From NCBI RefSeq assembly GCF_026262505.1, contig NC_067205.1:10230001-10294000 (forward strand): a DNA stretch of 64,000 nt, given 5' to 3'. Positions 18,620 to 31,550 of the stretch are shown here, piece by piece (the stretch's first letter is position 1; every line of letters begins with the position of its first letter). The position numbers and the translations under genes were made by a program. Source of the DNA: Trichomonas vaginalis G3 (lineage: Eukaryota > Parabasalia > Trichomonadida > Trichomonadidae). Under the pieces are notes generated by a model that worked only from the letters and a program-made list of their open reading frames with translations, was not told the DNA's origin and did not search any database.

Positions 18620-20516
18620 TTACAGGAATATTTTTTTAGTTGAAGCATTCAGAATTAGAGAACAAATTCTTCTCGATTTTTTGTCATATTCCTGAATAAG
18701 GAACTGCTTCCCTTCATCTTGAATATAATTTAGTGCACGTTCTATCATTAATTGAGACATAGCCATTTCAACTCTTATTCCTGTTTCTTCTTTCTTCTTT
18801 ATTTTCTGGGTTTTCTTCATCGAAAAACTGTCTTGTAAATTTGATCTTCAAAAAAGATATTTAGATGAAGTATGGGAAGCCAAATTAATGAAATTCTTAA
18901 ATGGTCTGTAGAGTAATGGAATTGGACTTTGTTTTCTGCGCTAATTCTCCACTGATACAAAACTGATGGAAATTCAGAGATTTCATTGTTATGAGCAAGA
19001 TTGAATCTGAAACTATTGTTGACAAATTGAACAAATTCATTTTCTGGATACTCGACTGTCAATGCAAACAGCATTATTCAAAATATTCCGGTTTAAAATG
19101 CTTTGAAATAAGCCAAACATGACATATACATCTTCTTTTTATTGTACCATTAGGAAGTAAAATTGATCTGATTCTGAATCAAACAATTGATTTAATGAAT
19201 CAATCAGATTATCTGATTGCTTGATCAATCTCTCTGAAACAATCCAAACTGGTCTTCTATTAGAAGCATTTTCTGTAATCTTCTTTAGAAGAGCAGTCTT
19301 GTTGAAGTGAATGATGCGCCTATTCATCTTGAACCAGTAATCGTTCGGCCATAGATACTTTCAATGTGTGGATTGGAGAAATTCTGACTGGTCATCAAAA
19401 TCAGCATCGAATAATTCTGCCAAATAACTAATTACTGTTGATTTTCCAGTTCCACATGGACCTTGAACAATTGCGTGTATTATCATCTCTTTGCAGCGTG
19501 AACAAAAGATTTATCATTGCATTGGACAGATTTTGTCTGAACAAGAATTTGTTTTCTTTGGCTTAATTCATGATCATTAATAAAAAATATTTCTCTGGAA
19601 ACAATTTACCTGCACGTTTGTTAATGGTTCATAGAGCATTTCATCTTCTATATATTCATCATGTACAACGCATTTGCGAAAATCTTTCTGGCTTTTGGTT
19701 CCTTAAGGGAATTAGGAAACTTTCTTGCAATGTTATTGATCATAAAACTTCTTATTTAATGACAAATCATCGAATCTTTTTGCATCAAGAATTTGTAAAA
19801 ACATTTGTCAAAGATGTACTGATAATCATCTTTGCTATATTCTTTGTCTTGACAACTGTTAAACGAGAAAAGCATAGCTTCAGAAAGTTTGATTTTTCTT
19901 GATCCTTGTTGTTTGCAAAAACTCTAAAATTGTCAACTTTGATTTGTTTGATTCTTATGAGGAACAATTGTATTTGTGAAGTCTTCTCTTAAATGGAGTT
20001 CTGGAGTTATTGAGAAAAGTTCATTCAATCTCTCAATTACAGATATTGTGGATGGGAGAAATTCTTAAGAATAAGAGGCTTCTGTTGCAAATATGGCTGA
20101 TGTAATCAAACCTGGTTGAATACTGTAGTTTAGTATTGAAAATAAAGTTGAAAAATCATTCTTCTGATGGATAAGATTCAGAATATTTGATCTAATTGTT
20201 CAATAACATTAATGATCGAATTATCTTATTTTCGTGGAGTTGATTCAATGAATTTATTGAACTTTACTTCATCGAAACATCTTCGAAGTATGATCTCTTA
20301 ATCATAGAGCATTCAGAATATTTGAATAGTCACTATCAATTCTTGACAGATAATCAAAAGAGCATTGATATGACTGACTTTCTATCTGTCAAATTGATTC
20401 CTCCTATAAGAGAAGAATCGTTGAATCTTTGTTTAAATTGACAGATTGAAGTTATTACTCGTTATCTTCTTTGCTAAGAATTCTTTATATCCTGAGGACC
20501 AGATATCAAGATTGGT
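18620..20516 (-). pseudogene. Decayed 3' continuation of a midasin-like AAA gene
   Basis: On the minus strand, downstream of the open AAA gene, pieces in different frames keep AAA-protein character. A P-loop-like AIVQGPCGTGKST lies near 19440-19475. NRRIIHFNKTALLKK near 19290-19327 resembles RRFFRRILHFNKN of the open gene. Frames 18620-18820, 18817-19074 and 19139-19327 are separated by stops and shifts. I infer a fourth AAA module, or a second gene copy, that has decayed. An ancient duplication is equally possible. Confidence 0.45.
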
Positions 20517-23228
20517 TCATGTGGAATGTGTCATTTGGATATCGAAATAAGAATTCCAATATTGCTTCAAATTCGGATCAACATCAATTGGAATATTCTT
20601 TATAACTATTTCTCCTTTTGTAAGTGTTTTTGTCTTTGGATCTGCAATGACATTTGAAGTCATGACTTTTGTTAATGCCTCCTTTTCTTCATCTTTAAGT
20701 CTGAATGATTCCGAAATAACTCTGTGTATTTCAGCAATAATTTTTTCATCAATATTATCATGTACACCCAGCAACATAAATGCAGCATGATAATATGGTT
20801 TGATTGTTGTGTTCTTGTTGAAATGCAATATGCGTCTAAAGAATCTTCTTGCCTCACGGAATGACCATGGTTTGGACTTTAATAATTCTGATTCTCTGAT
20901 TTGTATCATTAAATCAGTTGTATATCCGAGATATTCCATTAATTCGCTATTCATCTCGAAGATAATATCTCTAAGAATGTTCTTTAAATCATCTTTTCCT
21001 ATCAATGGATATTCAAGCATAACTATTTTTGATGTCAAATCTGTTGGCAATTTCTTTCTTCCTATCATAGAAATGTCATTCTGGCATCCAATGAAGAAAT
21101 ATCTTGGAGAAACAGTAACTGTATCTTCATTGTTTGGTAACTCAATTTCTTCACCTTCTTTTGGTTCAATGGCGATTCTTAGTGATTTGAGGACACTTGA
21201 TTCTGCGAGATTCAACTCATCAGCAACGAATATGCCTCCAACACTCATTGCTTCTGTAAGAGGACCTCTTTTCTGATTGAAACCGTTTTCACTAATTGTG
21301 TAATTGCCAAACAATTCTCCGATTTGTGTTTCATTGTTGAAAGCAACCTTGAAAACAGGAATTTCAAGTATCTCTCCTAAAGCTTCAGCAGCTGATGTTT
21401 TGCCATAGCCTGTTTGTGATTGCAAAACAACATGTTTTCCTGCATTGCATAATGCAATTAAAGAAGCCATCAATTTTTTGATTTGTGGTGATTGTTTGAA
21501 ATGGAAATACTGTGTATCATCATTCTTTTGTGCTTTGATGATAACATCAGCAAAATCATTGCCGACGTCTTCATTTGTTCCAAGGAAAACATTCTTACTG
21601 AATGCAATAATTGATTTATCTGAAATCTCCTTGTATAAACCTTTGATTTTAATGTAGAAATTGATGCATTCTATTACTTTGATTTTGAGTTTATACTTCA
21701 ATAAATCTGATTTAATGAGATTTCTTGCAGAATATGAATCTACATTTGTATCAATGTAATCGCTGAAGACTTGTCTTGTTTCACTTTCATCTTCAAACTG
21801 ATTATCAATATAAACAATTGCGAAACGATTGATAAGAGCAGGACTCATCAATTTGATTGATTCTCTTCCAGCGGTTGCAATGATTCTGAAGTTTTCGTGA
21901 ATATGAACAATTTGATTTTCAGGGCGTTCATTTACATGGAATGTTTGATCAGTAAGATAAGCTTTATCTATTAATGTATTAAGCCTTTCTATAACCTGTG
22001 AAGGAGCACAATTGATGTTATCAAGAAGAAGAACCGATCCTCCTTCAAGAGCTCTAATAACTGGTCCATCAACCCATGTGTCTTTGATATTTCCTTGCAT
22101 TTGATTTGATGCATCAATTGTATGCCTTCCAAGAAGATCTGCATTTGTTGTTTCTGGAGTGCAAATGACAGTCATTGGCTGGGATGCAGATGGATGATAG
22201 TATCTTGACAGCCAGCGAGCTATAGCTGTCTTTCCGCTGTTGCTTTCACCAATCAAAAGAAGAGGCTGTCTGTTTTTGACTGACAAAATATTGGCTGTTG
22301 AAATTGAACGTGAAAGAATTGGATTTCTTATGCAATTCTGAATTTGAACATTGTCAATAGGTATTTGTGGTATTTCTCCCCAGTACTTTTTGAATTCTTT
22401 TTCATACTCTTCTCTTGTTGACTTTGGAAAACATAAACAATAAATAATATATATAGCATGATCAATGGGAATATTAGTTGACATGCAATTTAAAACTAGC
22501 TTGATGTCTCTAACTGTAAAGCATCTATAAGATTTTCCCTTTGACGCTCTTTTCGCACAAAATTCATGGAATTTGATAAAGTTATTAATAGTACTTTCAT
22601 TATCTAGACCACTCTTGCTTATAATCTCTTTGAGCTCAAGTTTATCGAAATTGTCGAAATAAATGATTTTGAATTTTGATTGGAATTTTTGCAAAAGTTT
22701 GTTTCTGTTCTTGACGTAATCTTCATTGGCTGGATTCATTGTTGCTACAAGCTTAAAGTTATTATTTCGAGGAATTGGCTTATAGTTATTCTGACCAATC
22801 GAATTTAGCTCAAGATTGCCAGAATCAAGAGAAGCTTCTATACATTGAAGAATATCTGGAGGTGCAAGATTGATTTCATCAATGATAAGACAGCCTCCAT
22901 CGCGGAATGCCTTCGTAAATGGGCCTTCTTCGAATTTTGTGACTTCATTTCCAGATTTTTGAAGAATTGTTCTACCAAGTAGCTGTTCACCAGTTGTTTC
23001 AGAGCTGCAGCTAAATAATTCTGGATTATTTAACGCAATCTTTGCAGATGTAGTTTTTGCTGATCCTGTTGGACCCATTAAGAGAACAGGAAATCCTAAA
23101 TCTGTGAATGAACGGATACCATCTATCCTCTTTATAGCTTCGCGTGTAGCTATAAAGCCGTGAGGATATTCATTCATTTTTCTGAAATTTAATTTCCAAT
23201 TGAATTTTCTCTCAAATTTTGACAACAT
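20517..23228 (-). CDS. Midasin-like protein with three AAA modules
   Basis: The 903-residue protein begins at the ATG at 23228. It has three AAA modules, each with Walker A and B: LLMGPTGSAKTTSAK with CLIIDEINLAPPD (residues about 50-130), LLLIGESNSGKTAIARW with VLLLDNINCAPSQ (about 325-400), and VVLQSQTGYGKTSAAEAL with FVADELNLAESS (about 600-670). The DE(I/L)NLA form is typical of midasin (Mdn1/Rea1) and related MoxR/dynein-like ATPases, which remodel pre-60S ribosomes. Midasin has six modules and about 5000 residues plus a MIDAS domain, so this is a partial or derived member. AAA-like remains continue downstream, suggesting a formerly longer gene. Confidence 0.7.
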   Translation of the reverse strand: MLSKFERKFNWKLNFRKMNEYPHGFIATREAIKRIDGIRSFTDLGFPVLLMGPTGSAKTTSAKIALNNPELFSCSSETTGEQLLGRTILQKSGNEVTKFEEGPFTKAFRDGGCLIIDEINLAPPDILQCIEASLDSGNLELNSIGQNNYKPIPRNNNFKLVATMNPANEDYVKNRNKLLQKFQSKFKIIYFDNFDKLELKEIISKSGLDNESTINNFIKFHEFCAKRASKGKSYRCFTVRDIKLVLNCMSTNIPIDHAIYIIYCLCFPKSTREEYEKEFKKYWGEIPQIPIDNVQIQNCIRNPILSRSISTANILSVKNRQPLLLIGESNSGKTAIARWLSRYYHPSASQPMTVICTPETTNADLLGRHTIDASNQMQGNIKDTWVDGPVIRALEGGSVLLLDNINCAPSQVIERLNTLIDKAYLTDQTFHVNERPENQIVHIHENFRIIATAGRESIKLMSPALINRFAIVYIDNQFEDESETRQVFSDYIDTNVDSYSARNLIKSDLLKYKLKIKVIECINFYIKIKGLYKEISDKSIIAFSKNVFLGTNEDVGNDFADVIIKAQKNDDTQYFHFKQSPQIKKLMASLIALCNAGKHVVLQSQTGYGKTSAAEALGEILEIPVFKVAFNNETQIGELFGNYTISENGFNQKRGPLTEAMSVGGIFVADELNLAESSVLKSLRIAIEPKEGEEIELPNNEDTVTVSPRYFFIGCQNDISMIGRKKLPTDLTSKIVMLEYPLIGKDDLKNILRDIIFEMNSELMEYLGYTTDLMIQIRESELLKSKPWSFREARRFFRRILHFNKNTTIKPYYHAAFMLLGVHDNIDEKIIAEIHRVISESFRLKDEEKEALTKVMTSNVIADPKTKTLTKGEIVIKNIPIDVDPNLKQYWNSYFDIQMTHST

Positions 23229-23838
23229 GTTTTATTTTTTGAATGGCAAACAAGACATGAAAAAATCACGTCTTATCGAATAATGCAGTACATAAAACGT
23301 TAACTAAAATTTCATCAAAAAAATTGGTACATATATAAGACATAAGATATCCAATTTTCTCTATTAGTCTTATTTCGATTAAAAAAAAATTGTGACTAAT
23401 TTATTTACGGCAAGATGTAATACTGAGCCCGATGATAATGAATTCAGTGTGGATTTCAAGATTCGAGCATTTATTGAAGCATTGACAAATAGTGGAAGTA
23501 TGGTATTTTAAAGGATGTGTCCGAAACTATTTTCTGAAGGTTTTTGTATTGATCATAATTTAAAAAAAATTTAGAATTTGTCATATTTTCCTTGTATAAG
23601 CTATATCTTGTCTAATGTGATAAACACTAGGAAATACTACTAATACATAAATCAACTAAAGTTAATGTATTTCTTTACATTTTAAATTCAAATAAATTTA
23701 TATATGTGTATTTGTAAGAAGAGAAACATCATTAAACAATGATTCCAATTATTGGAATATTTAACTGAAAATATCTTGAATTCAATATTAAATATTTGAT
23801 CCATCAATGAAGAAAATGCAATATCATTTATTATAACA
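23229..23838. other. Intergenic, AT-rich
   Basis: About 600 bp between two minus-strand genes. A short plus-strand coding-like stretch (about 23390-23511, reading NLFTARCNTEPDDNEF) has no start of its own and may be a gene relic. No other feature is seen. Confidence 0.5.
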
Positions 23839-25391
23839 TTAACGCCTAGCAAAGAATTGCATGATTTCAATTGCATAATTAATAGCACTGAAAGTATCAT
23901 CATTCTGATTATGTGAATTAAACAGTATTCCATGAATGAACTTCAAACTATTAATGCACATATGTTTGATTTCTGTGCTTCCTCCTGCATGGTATATCTT
24001 TTTGAGTAATGAGAAGTCCAAAGAATTAATAGCTGCCAAAAGTAGAAACTTTGAATGAGAGTCTCTGCAATGATCCATGCTGCAATCAAATCCATTATCA
24101 ACCAAGTAATTTGCTATATCAAGCTTTCCCAAATGCAGCGCTACATATAATGCACTTTTATAGCTTTTTGCCCTGATATCGACTCCATAGCTTAAAGCAG
24201 ATTTAACAGCATTTAAATCTTTATATTTGCATGCATAATATAAAATTGTATTGGTTTTTCCGTTTATATAGTTAAGATCAGCACCTGTACTTAATAATTC
24301 TTTAAACAATTCAATGTTTCCTTTCTTATATGCCAATGTTACGGGTGTTTGATTATCTATAATCATAATGTTTCTTGGAGGAACAATATTATAACTTTTC
24401 AACAAATTATAAATTTTTTGATTGTATTTATTAATTACGATAAATTTAACTAATGCACAATAAAATGATTGTATGTCAGGCAAATTTCCCTTCTTCAGAA
24501 TAAACTCTAAAAAGTCGTAATAATCGTTTTTATAACAAAACTTAATTATTTGGTAAAATTGTTTTGAATCTGGAGAGTAAAATGAATAAAAATAATGTAG
24601 CCCTGGTAGAAATTTGAGTGATTTGAAGAATTTGTGGAAATCGCATGGTAGAACCAACCCATTTTCTGCGTAAAAAACGAAAGCTCTGATGTTAAATCTT
24701 ATATCTGTTTCACTGCTTTGTTGTAAATTATTAAAATTTTCTAAAATCCAATCTGCAATATTATTTAAACGAAATGATATAGAAATATCAAAGCAATCAC
24801 TAAAAATTACTCCTGCATTGTAAAATAAATGAATCATTTCATAATTTCCCCTTGCAATTATATTGGATTTGATGTTATAATCAATATTTGTCTTATTTAA
24901 AAGTGAAGGTTGATTTAAAATTACATATTTAACTAAGCCTGGATCGTTTGAATTGATTGCATCAAGTAAATCATTATTATTAAAATGATAATTTGGTTCG
25001 AAAAGTTTTTCTTGTAATTCTTGAATAGTTATTTTAGATTTGCATTCTGGACAGATGACATTCAGTTCGAATAAATCCGAAATTTTTTGTAAAAAAGAAT
25101 TTGTTTGTTAATTCTTTCATTTTGTTGTGATTTGAGAGCAACAATATCAACCAAATATTTTTTGAATCCAATGTCAATATAATCTTTTATTTTAGAAACA
25201 TTCTGATCAAAATTTTCGGAATTGAGAGAATAAATGGCTTCTTCAATATCCAGAAGTTTCTGAAGTTGCTGTGGAATCAGCAAATCTGATATTTGTTTAA
25301 CTCTAAGTTTGTCTGGAAAGATCAATGTAAAAGTCAATTTTGTCACTTTTATATCAAAGTGATGAAATTGTTCGTATAGCAAACTATGCAT
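23839..25391 (-). pseudogene. Ankyrin-repeat protein of trichomonad type, one frameshift
   Basis: The start at 25391 opens a frame (MHSLLYEQFHHFDIKVTKL...) whose continuation is in another frame from about 25085 down to 23839. The join lies at A/T runs near 25080-25100, so a single one-base shift separates them. The second part is open without its own ATG for about 80 codons upstream of 24837 and contains ankyrin repeats in the C-terminal half (TPVTLAYKKGNIELFKELLS; GADLNYING; ILYYACKYKDLNAVKSALS). The N-terminal region resembles the DUF3447-type domain common in trichomonad ankyrin proteins. Total about 517 codons. It could be a recent pseudogene or an assembly error. Confidence 0.65.
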
Positions 25392-25469
25392 AGAAAACTT
25401 TTTGATTGTAAGAAATTACCTATTTGATTAAAAATCTAAAATAATAAAAATAATTTTTAAAAGGACTGT

Positions 25470-25670
25470 TCTGATGAAAATTTTCAGTCTTTCTCTGAGA
25501 AGTTCTGGTGTTTTGAATGACATAATTTCAATTATATTGAACCATGTGCTAGCATTTGGGAGCGAGAAACTATTTTCATTTTAATAACTTGTTGATTCCT
25601 TTGAAACCTCTGGGGTTTAGTTTCCAGTTATAAATCTAATTAATTTCGAAATTTGATCTGGAGAATGTCA
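25470..25670 (-). pseudogene. Relic of a second HECT C-terminus
   Basis: The segment repeats, with many substitutions and gaps, the stretch 25940-26130 of the HECT gene: both carry AGTTCTGGTGTTTT, ATAATTTCAATTA and GTTTCCAGTTAT in the same order and on the same strand. It is separated from the gene's stop by a minisatellite. It is a decayed tandem duplicate of the 3' end. Confidence 0.75.
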
Positions 25671-25696
25671 GAAAGTAAGTGTGCCCTTAAATGCCA

Positions 25697-25869
25697 TAAT
25701 TAATTATTTATTTGTGTTCATATTTAGCAATATAAAACATTAATAAATTATTTATTTGTGTTCATATTTAGCAATATAAAACATTAATAAATTATTTATT
25801 TGTGTTCATATTTAGCAATATAAAACATTAATAAATTATTTATTTGTGTTCATATTTAGCAATATAAAA
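25697..25869. repeat. 44-bp minisatellite, four copies
   Basis: Units of 44 bp (with TTTATTTGTGTTCATATTTA in each) start near 25697, 25741, 25785 and 25829. The middle ones are identical, the first has one visible difference, and the last is shortened at its end. It lies 34 bp downstream of the HECT stop, between that gene and its relic duplicate. No spacers, so not CRISPR. Confidence 0.95.
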
Positions 25870-25902
25870 GTTAATTAGAATTAAAATAAATAAAATAATA
25901 AT

Positions 25903-28900
25903 TTAATCATTAAATTCTGCTTGGAATGAGAAGCAAATTATCAATTTTTGTCTTAGGAGTTCTGGTGTTTTATATGGCATAATTTCAATTAAATTGAAAC
26001 ATGTGTGAGCAAATGGAAGCGCGAAACGATTTTCATCTTGATAGCTTGTTGATTTATCAGCTAACTTCAAGCAAAAGTCTTTTGCATTCTTTGGAGTTTC
26101 GTTTCCAGTTATGAATCCCATTAATTTGGAAAATTCTTGAGAAGTGAATTTGGAAATTGCTTGGGTGAAAACTGGCCAAACAACGCAATTTCTTGCTGGT
26201 GGATTGAAGTAGGCGATGAATGAATTAAAGTCAAGTTCTTTCTTGACACCGCATGTTAATCCTTCAATGAAGCGGCCGGAGAAGTTTTTAACTTTGTCAA
26301 GAGGAATGACTTTCCAGAATCCTGAGCGCATAGCATTAACAATGTTTTTGAGACTGTTGAAATAACTTTCGTCATCACAGTCAACAAGAAGAGAAAGGTC
26401 TGAGTTAGTAACAAAACTGTCCCAAATGAATTGTGGAAGATTCCAAGCTTTGTGTGCATTTCGTGTTGCAATAGCACTAGCAATGAGAGAACCAATTGTA
26501 CTTGCAACTTTGATTGGTAAGTTCGATGCAGGAACTAAGCGATTATTTTCACAATGAAGAGTGCTTGGTGGCTTGATGAAATATCGGATATTAACATCCA
26601 TTAATTCATTGACCATAAGGAAGAATGAATCTCTGAACATACCACCGACATCTTGGCCAGTTGTTCCTTCGTATTCAGCGAAATACATAAGTTTGTTTTC
26701 TTTTGCTCTGAATGCGATGATTTTTGATGGGAAATGAGCTTCATCTCTAGCAAGGTAATCAATGATTCTGATAAGTGTTGGAGAATCATAGTCACACCGT
26801 GAGAATGTGTCCTAGTGATATCAATCTTCAAATATCCGATTGTTCCTTCAGCAGCCCAATCTCTGAAATCGTTTAACCATCCAACTTTAATGTTGGCATC
26901 ATCATTAAAGTAATTGTCAATAGGATTCAGTTCTGGTGTGGAATAATCGAAGTAATCATCACTAACTTCTGTCAATGTAGATAAACCGATGTTTGCAAAG
27001 AATAAGACAATTGATGGGTAATCACCGATTTTAGCGTCACAGATCTTATTCTTCAACATGTAATCGACTAAAAGTGGTTTATAAACTCCGGAGAAGAACA
27101 ATTTAAGGCCTTGTACGAATGTCTTTTCATAGAAAATACCGTGATTCCATGCTTGGAAGATACCGATCTGTGATGCACCGTAAGTGGAATTGTAAAGTTG
27201 ATTGATATCTCTGCCAGCAGTGAATTTTGGATCTTTTTCACCTTCCATTACAGTATTTTCTAATTTGGCCTTGATATCGTTTTCTTTTCCTTTCATTAGT
27301 GCTTTAATTTGGTCCAGTTCTTGCTTTGATGATGTGTCAGACAATTTCGTGATCATATTCAATGCCATTTCGCTATTAATTTCTGGAAGATAATAAGGAC
27401 ATTGAACATAGAATCCTTGCATTCACCGCAATGTGTCAAAGGAATAAATTTGTCTTTAATACCATTCTTTTCACAAACTCTTTTCAGCTGCTGTCTGATG
27501 AAGTAAGAGTACTTGGAGTTTGTGTAATTTGGAACTATTGTATCTTTGAACTTCTTGCATATTTCCTTCATCTTCGGGAATTTTTCAGCAAATTTGTTCT
27601 TGTCAGATACAGCATCAAATAATTTTGATAAAAATGACAAAATAATGCAATTTTTGATTGCCTTTTCTGCAATTTTTTGTGGAGTATCCAATGGTTTTTG
27701 TGAATTGTCAGCTGGTTTTTGAGAAGGTGTTGCTTGGATATCAAGATCAACTTTATCGATAAACTCAATCATTTTCGCTGTTAATTTGGCAGTAACATTA
27801 AACTTTGGAGGATCAATTTGGAAACAAGCTTGAGAATTCCTTTGAACATCCACGTCATGATTATTTGCAAGCTCTGTCTTTCCTTTGATCTTGATGTATC
27901 TTGTAACTTCTGAATCAAATATTTCAGCACCCAATGCAATCATCGCACCCAAGCTAACATTTTCATCGTCGTTAGCTTCGATTTTTTCAAGAATTTTGTC
28001 TTTGTGTTCGGTTCTAATTTTGCAGATATTCTCCGAAACCTGCCAGTTCGAATCTGTAAATGTTGCTCTCGCATAAGCTAATTTAAATAGATAATTTTCT
28101 TTATCTTTTCCTGGTATAGGTAGCGATTCATTGCATTCTACAGGATTATTAATTGCTATTCCCATTGTTTTAAGAGTCATTAATGCCAATTTCATATCAG
28201 CTTGCTCTGTGTTGTGTTCTTCATAACTTTGTGAAATGTTATTGATGAGATTAGCAATTGTCTGATCGTTACCCTCTTTACTAATCAAGTGACAATTGAT
28301 CACAACATCATTGAATTTTTGACAGGCTTTTATGATTTTGTGATTTTTTCCTGTTTCTGGGTAGATAATGAAATCTAAATGTTGAACTAAACTTCTCGCA
28401 AAAGGAATAGCAAATGATTCTGCTTTCAATTTGCGAAGTTTTTTGAAGAAATTCAAGATTATCAAATTCACTTCATTTGGCAACTCTTCTCTTAATGACT
28501 TATTTTTTTCGATCGCAACCAATTCTGTATAATCAAATTCAAAAGAATAAAAAGCAATTATTTTTTCATATCTCGCAGTCTGTGGAGAAGGCTTGCTGAT
28601 TGTGCTGCTGATTGTCTGTTGATTTATTAGCTTGTTGATCGTCTGTTGGATCAAGATAAGCTTTTTCAATTATAGTATGGAATTTTCGGTTTATTGAATT
28701 CAACACTCCACTATATTCCGTAGTGTTCAAAAGATTAATTAATTCTAATTTTATCTTTTGTACCTTTGGTAAGTAAGGTTTGAAAATTGTATCAAACTTT
28801 GCTATAGTTGGTTCTGTTTCGAATTCAGTATATTCCTTTAACAAATTGCATGACCAAATGATTGAAAGCATTATTTTAACTGTAAGGACTTCAACGTCAA

Positions 28901-31409
28901 TATTAAATGTCCTCTTTCTAAACATTTTTTGTGTTGTTGCCTTTGCGATGATATGGAAAATACTTTTTGGATTTTGATAATCCCTTTCGGCTGCAGAATA
29001 AACATCTCTCAAATTCGTTCTAAAATTAGAGTATTCTTCATTGGGTTTATCGCAATGCGGAAGGCTCAATATATCAGCATGAGCTTGCTCCATTTCCGTT
29101 AGAGGAATTGATTTTGTTGAGTTTTGAGCGCATTTGATGAATAAATATGGGAATAAAGCATATGTTGGATCTGCTTTTGAAAAATCTTGGGAACAGATTT
29201 TCGAGACAATTCCTTCAAGAATATATTGAGTACTTTTATTGTTTCCAATGATATCAATGCTCACATTTTGTCCATTGATCTCTGCTGATTCGGATAACAA
29301 TTCTTCGTAGTTAAAGAAAGCATTTTGATTTACTTGTCCTTTAACAAAATCTTTCTGTGTTACTTTAATCTTTCTGAAAGGAGTTGCAAAATAAGTTTCG
29401 ATATCTCCACAAACATTTTCAGGAGCGAAAATTGTTGTGTTTAATGAGATTGATGTTGGTTTTTCGATTTGTTGTCTTTCGGTGCTTTCTCCATAATTGA
29501 TCAAATATTTTAATATTAACTCAGTAAAATTGGAATCTTGCTTGATAAAGTATTTCCAGATAATATCTGTTTTGAAAAGTTTATCCAAGTTTGTGATAAC
29601 ACATTTAACAAGATAAGGTCTCATTGGTATTACTGATAGTACTGAAAGAAGTGCTTTAAGAACTGGTTCATAAAATTCCTTATTTTGCTTATCATACATG
29701 TTAAAAACAAAATCAATGAAAGAAATAAATTCTTGGTCGAAGTATTGTTTCGTTGTATCGCTCATGTGTTTAACAATTGTATACAAGTCATAAATTTTTT
29801 CAATGATGAATTCAGCGAAAACTTTGGAATTCCGAGCCTTTATGTTTGACCATGGGAAGAAAACACTCTGTGGCAATTTGTATATATCGTTGAGTAACAA
29901 TTCAGGTTGGTAAAATGCAAAATAATCATTTTCAATTCTTGTTCCAAAATTTGGCCAGTAAATTCCATATTTGACTGCTCTTATCATCATACCATATGTT
30001 TCTTGGATTGGAGCAGTTGGTAATTGTTTTCCAAAGAAAGCGACGATTTGCGATTTATCTTTGTCATTGATCATTTTGTTTGATGAATAAATTTGTCTGA
30101 GATTCAATATTAATAATCTGTCTAACATAAGATTTAAGAAATTCATGAGATTTTTGTCGATGCTTGAGTTATTCAATTCCTTGATTATACCAAGAATGAA
30201 TTCAACGTGCTGAGTGGGATTGGCTGCATAATCACATTGTGCTTTTCCTGTTTTGATGAGTGAAATTAATGAGTTTGTAACTTCCATCAAAATATCATCA
30301 ATAATCAATGAAACAGCTATTTGTGATTCTGTTGTGAAGCATGGACGAATGATTGTCAAATAATCTTCGCATTTTCCTTTCGGCCGGATATCAACAAGTA
30401 TTGTATCTTCGTGAAAACTGATTCCAAAAATTTCTTTTTCAGAAAAGTTAACGGTTGAATAGATGTAATATTGAGGCTTTTCGTCAACGATTATCATGTT
30501 TCTTAAATCGAAAATGGTAATGCTATTGGATGCAGTATAGATATGCAATTCATTGTTAATAATATGAATGCATGTTCCTGAAAAAGCTGTTTTGACATCC
30601 AAATCGATGATTTCGCCCATTCCTGGATCAGTTGGAATTTCACTGTTTCTGTAAACAATAACACTGACTTCATAATTATTAAGGAGAATAAAAGTCAAAC
30701 AACCATCTATAATGGCAGCACTTGTAATTTTGTATCTGTTATCAATGATACCACTCAAATCTTTAAAATCATTATTATTAATTGCGTATTTTTGAGAGGC
30801 AACATCGATAATGCATCTTCCTTGTGAATTATCTAATACAATGTAGGATACGGGAGACGAATTAATGTAAATGGTTTGGTTTGGAGATTTTTGAATCAGA
30901 TTCGTAATTTCTTGACTTTTAATCCAGTTTTCGATGGGATGATTGGGTATTTTGCGTAACCTTGTGAAGATTTGAGGTTTTTGGTCCAAATTGTTTTGAC
31001 TTCTGTCTTCCGAAATAATTTCTTTTTTAACTTCTTCGTCAATATCAAATTTAGTTTGTTTTGAAATCAGCTTTAAAATTATCATCAGTTTTGCTAATGG
31101 ATATGAACTTGGAGATATGCCATACTTGAGGAGATATGAATAATCTTTGACATCTATAGCTGTAAAAGAATCTTTAAGGAATTTAAATAGCTGATCTGGA
31201 CGAATTAATTTAACATCGCTGGTATCGGCGGAATCTGGGTAATATTTTTCATTTGCAATTACTGGTAACATTTCAAACTTATTGCTACCTTTACATTTTG
31301 CATCAAAGTCGTCTCGAATTTTAATTACCAGATTTTCAAATGTCTGTGCAAGAGATGGATATGAAACTTCGATTGATTTTGCTTGTTCCTTAATTTTAGC
31401 TATAATCAC
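25903..31409 (-). pseudogene. HECT-type E3 ubiquitin ligase, frameshifted
   Basis: Four consecutive minus-strand frames encode about 1830 codons of one protein. The last ones hold a HECT domain: FAEYEGTTGQDVGGMFRDSF (N-lobe), FITGNETPKNAKDF and FALPFAHTCFNLIEIMPY in the C-lobe, where Cys of HTCFN is the catalytic residue that takes ubiquitin from E2. The end QKLIICFSFQAEFND is a normal HECT tail. The long N-terminal part is probably a helical scaffold with a beta-rich section. Frames shift near 28570-28660, near 27400 and near 26800. The first frame has no ATG until residue 47 (about 31271). The gene may be decayed, or the shifts may be assembly errors; the HECT catalytic core itself is well kept. 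Confidence 0.8.
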
Positions 31410-31550
31410 ATCTTGTTGTAGATTGTGTGTTTAAACTTATATCATTGTTTCAAGCTGCTTATGTAATAACATGAACACGATAATAAAAATGAGGAAATTC
31501 TAATCTTAAATTGAAAAGTCATTAATCCTTCCATAATGCGAGTTTTATTT

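Noticed and set aside
23390-23511. Plus-strand coding-like stretch (NLFTARCNTEPDDNEF)
   Set aside because: No ATG, only about 40 codons, no recognisable family; at most a relic.
25697-25869. Regular repeat that might suggest a CRISPR array
   Set aside because: The 44-bp units are directly adjacent with no unique spacers, and the genome is eukaryotic.
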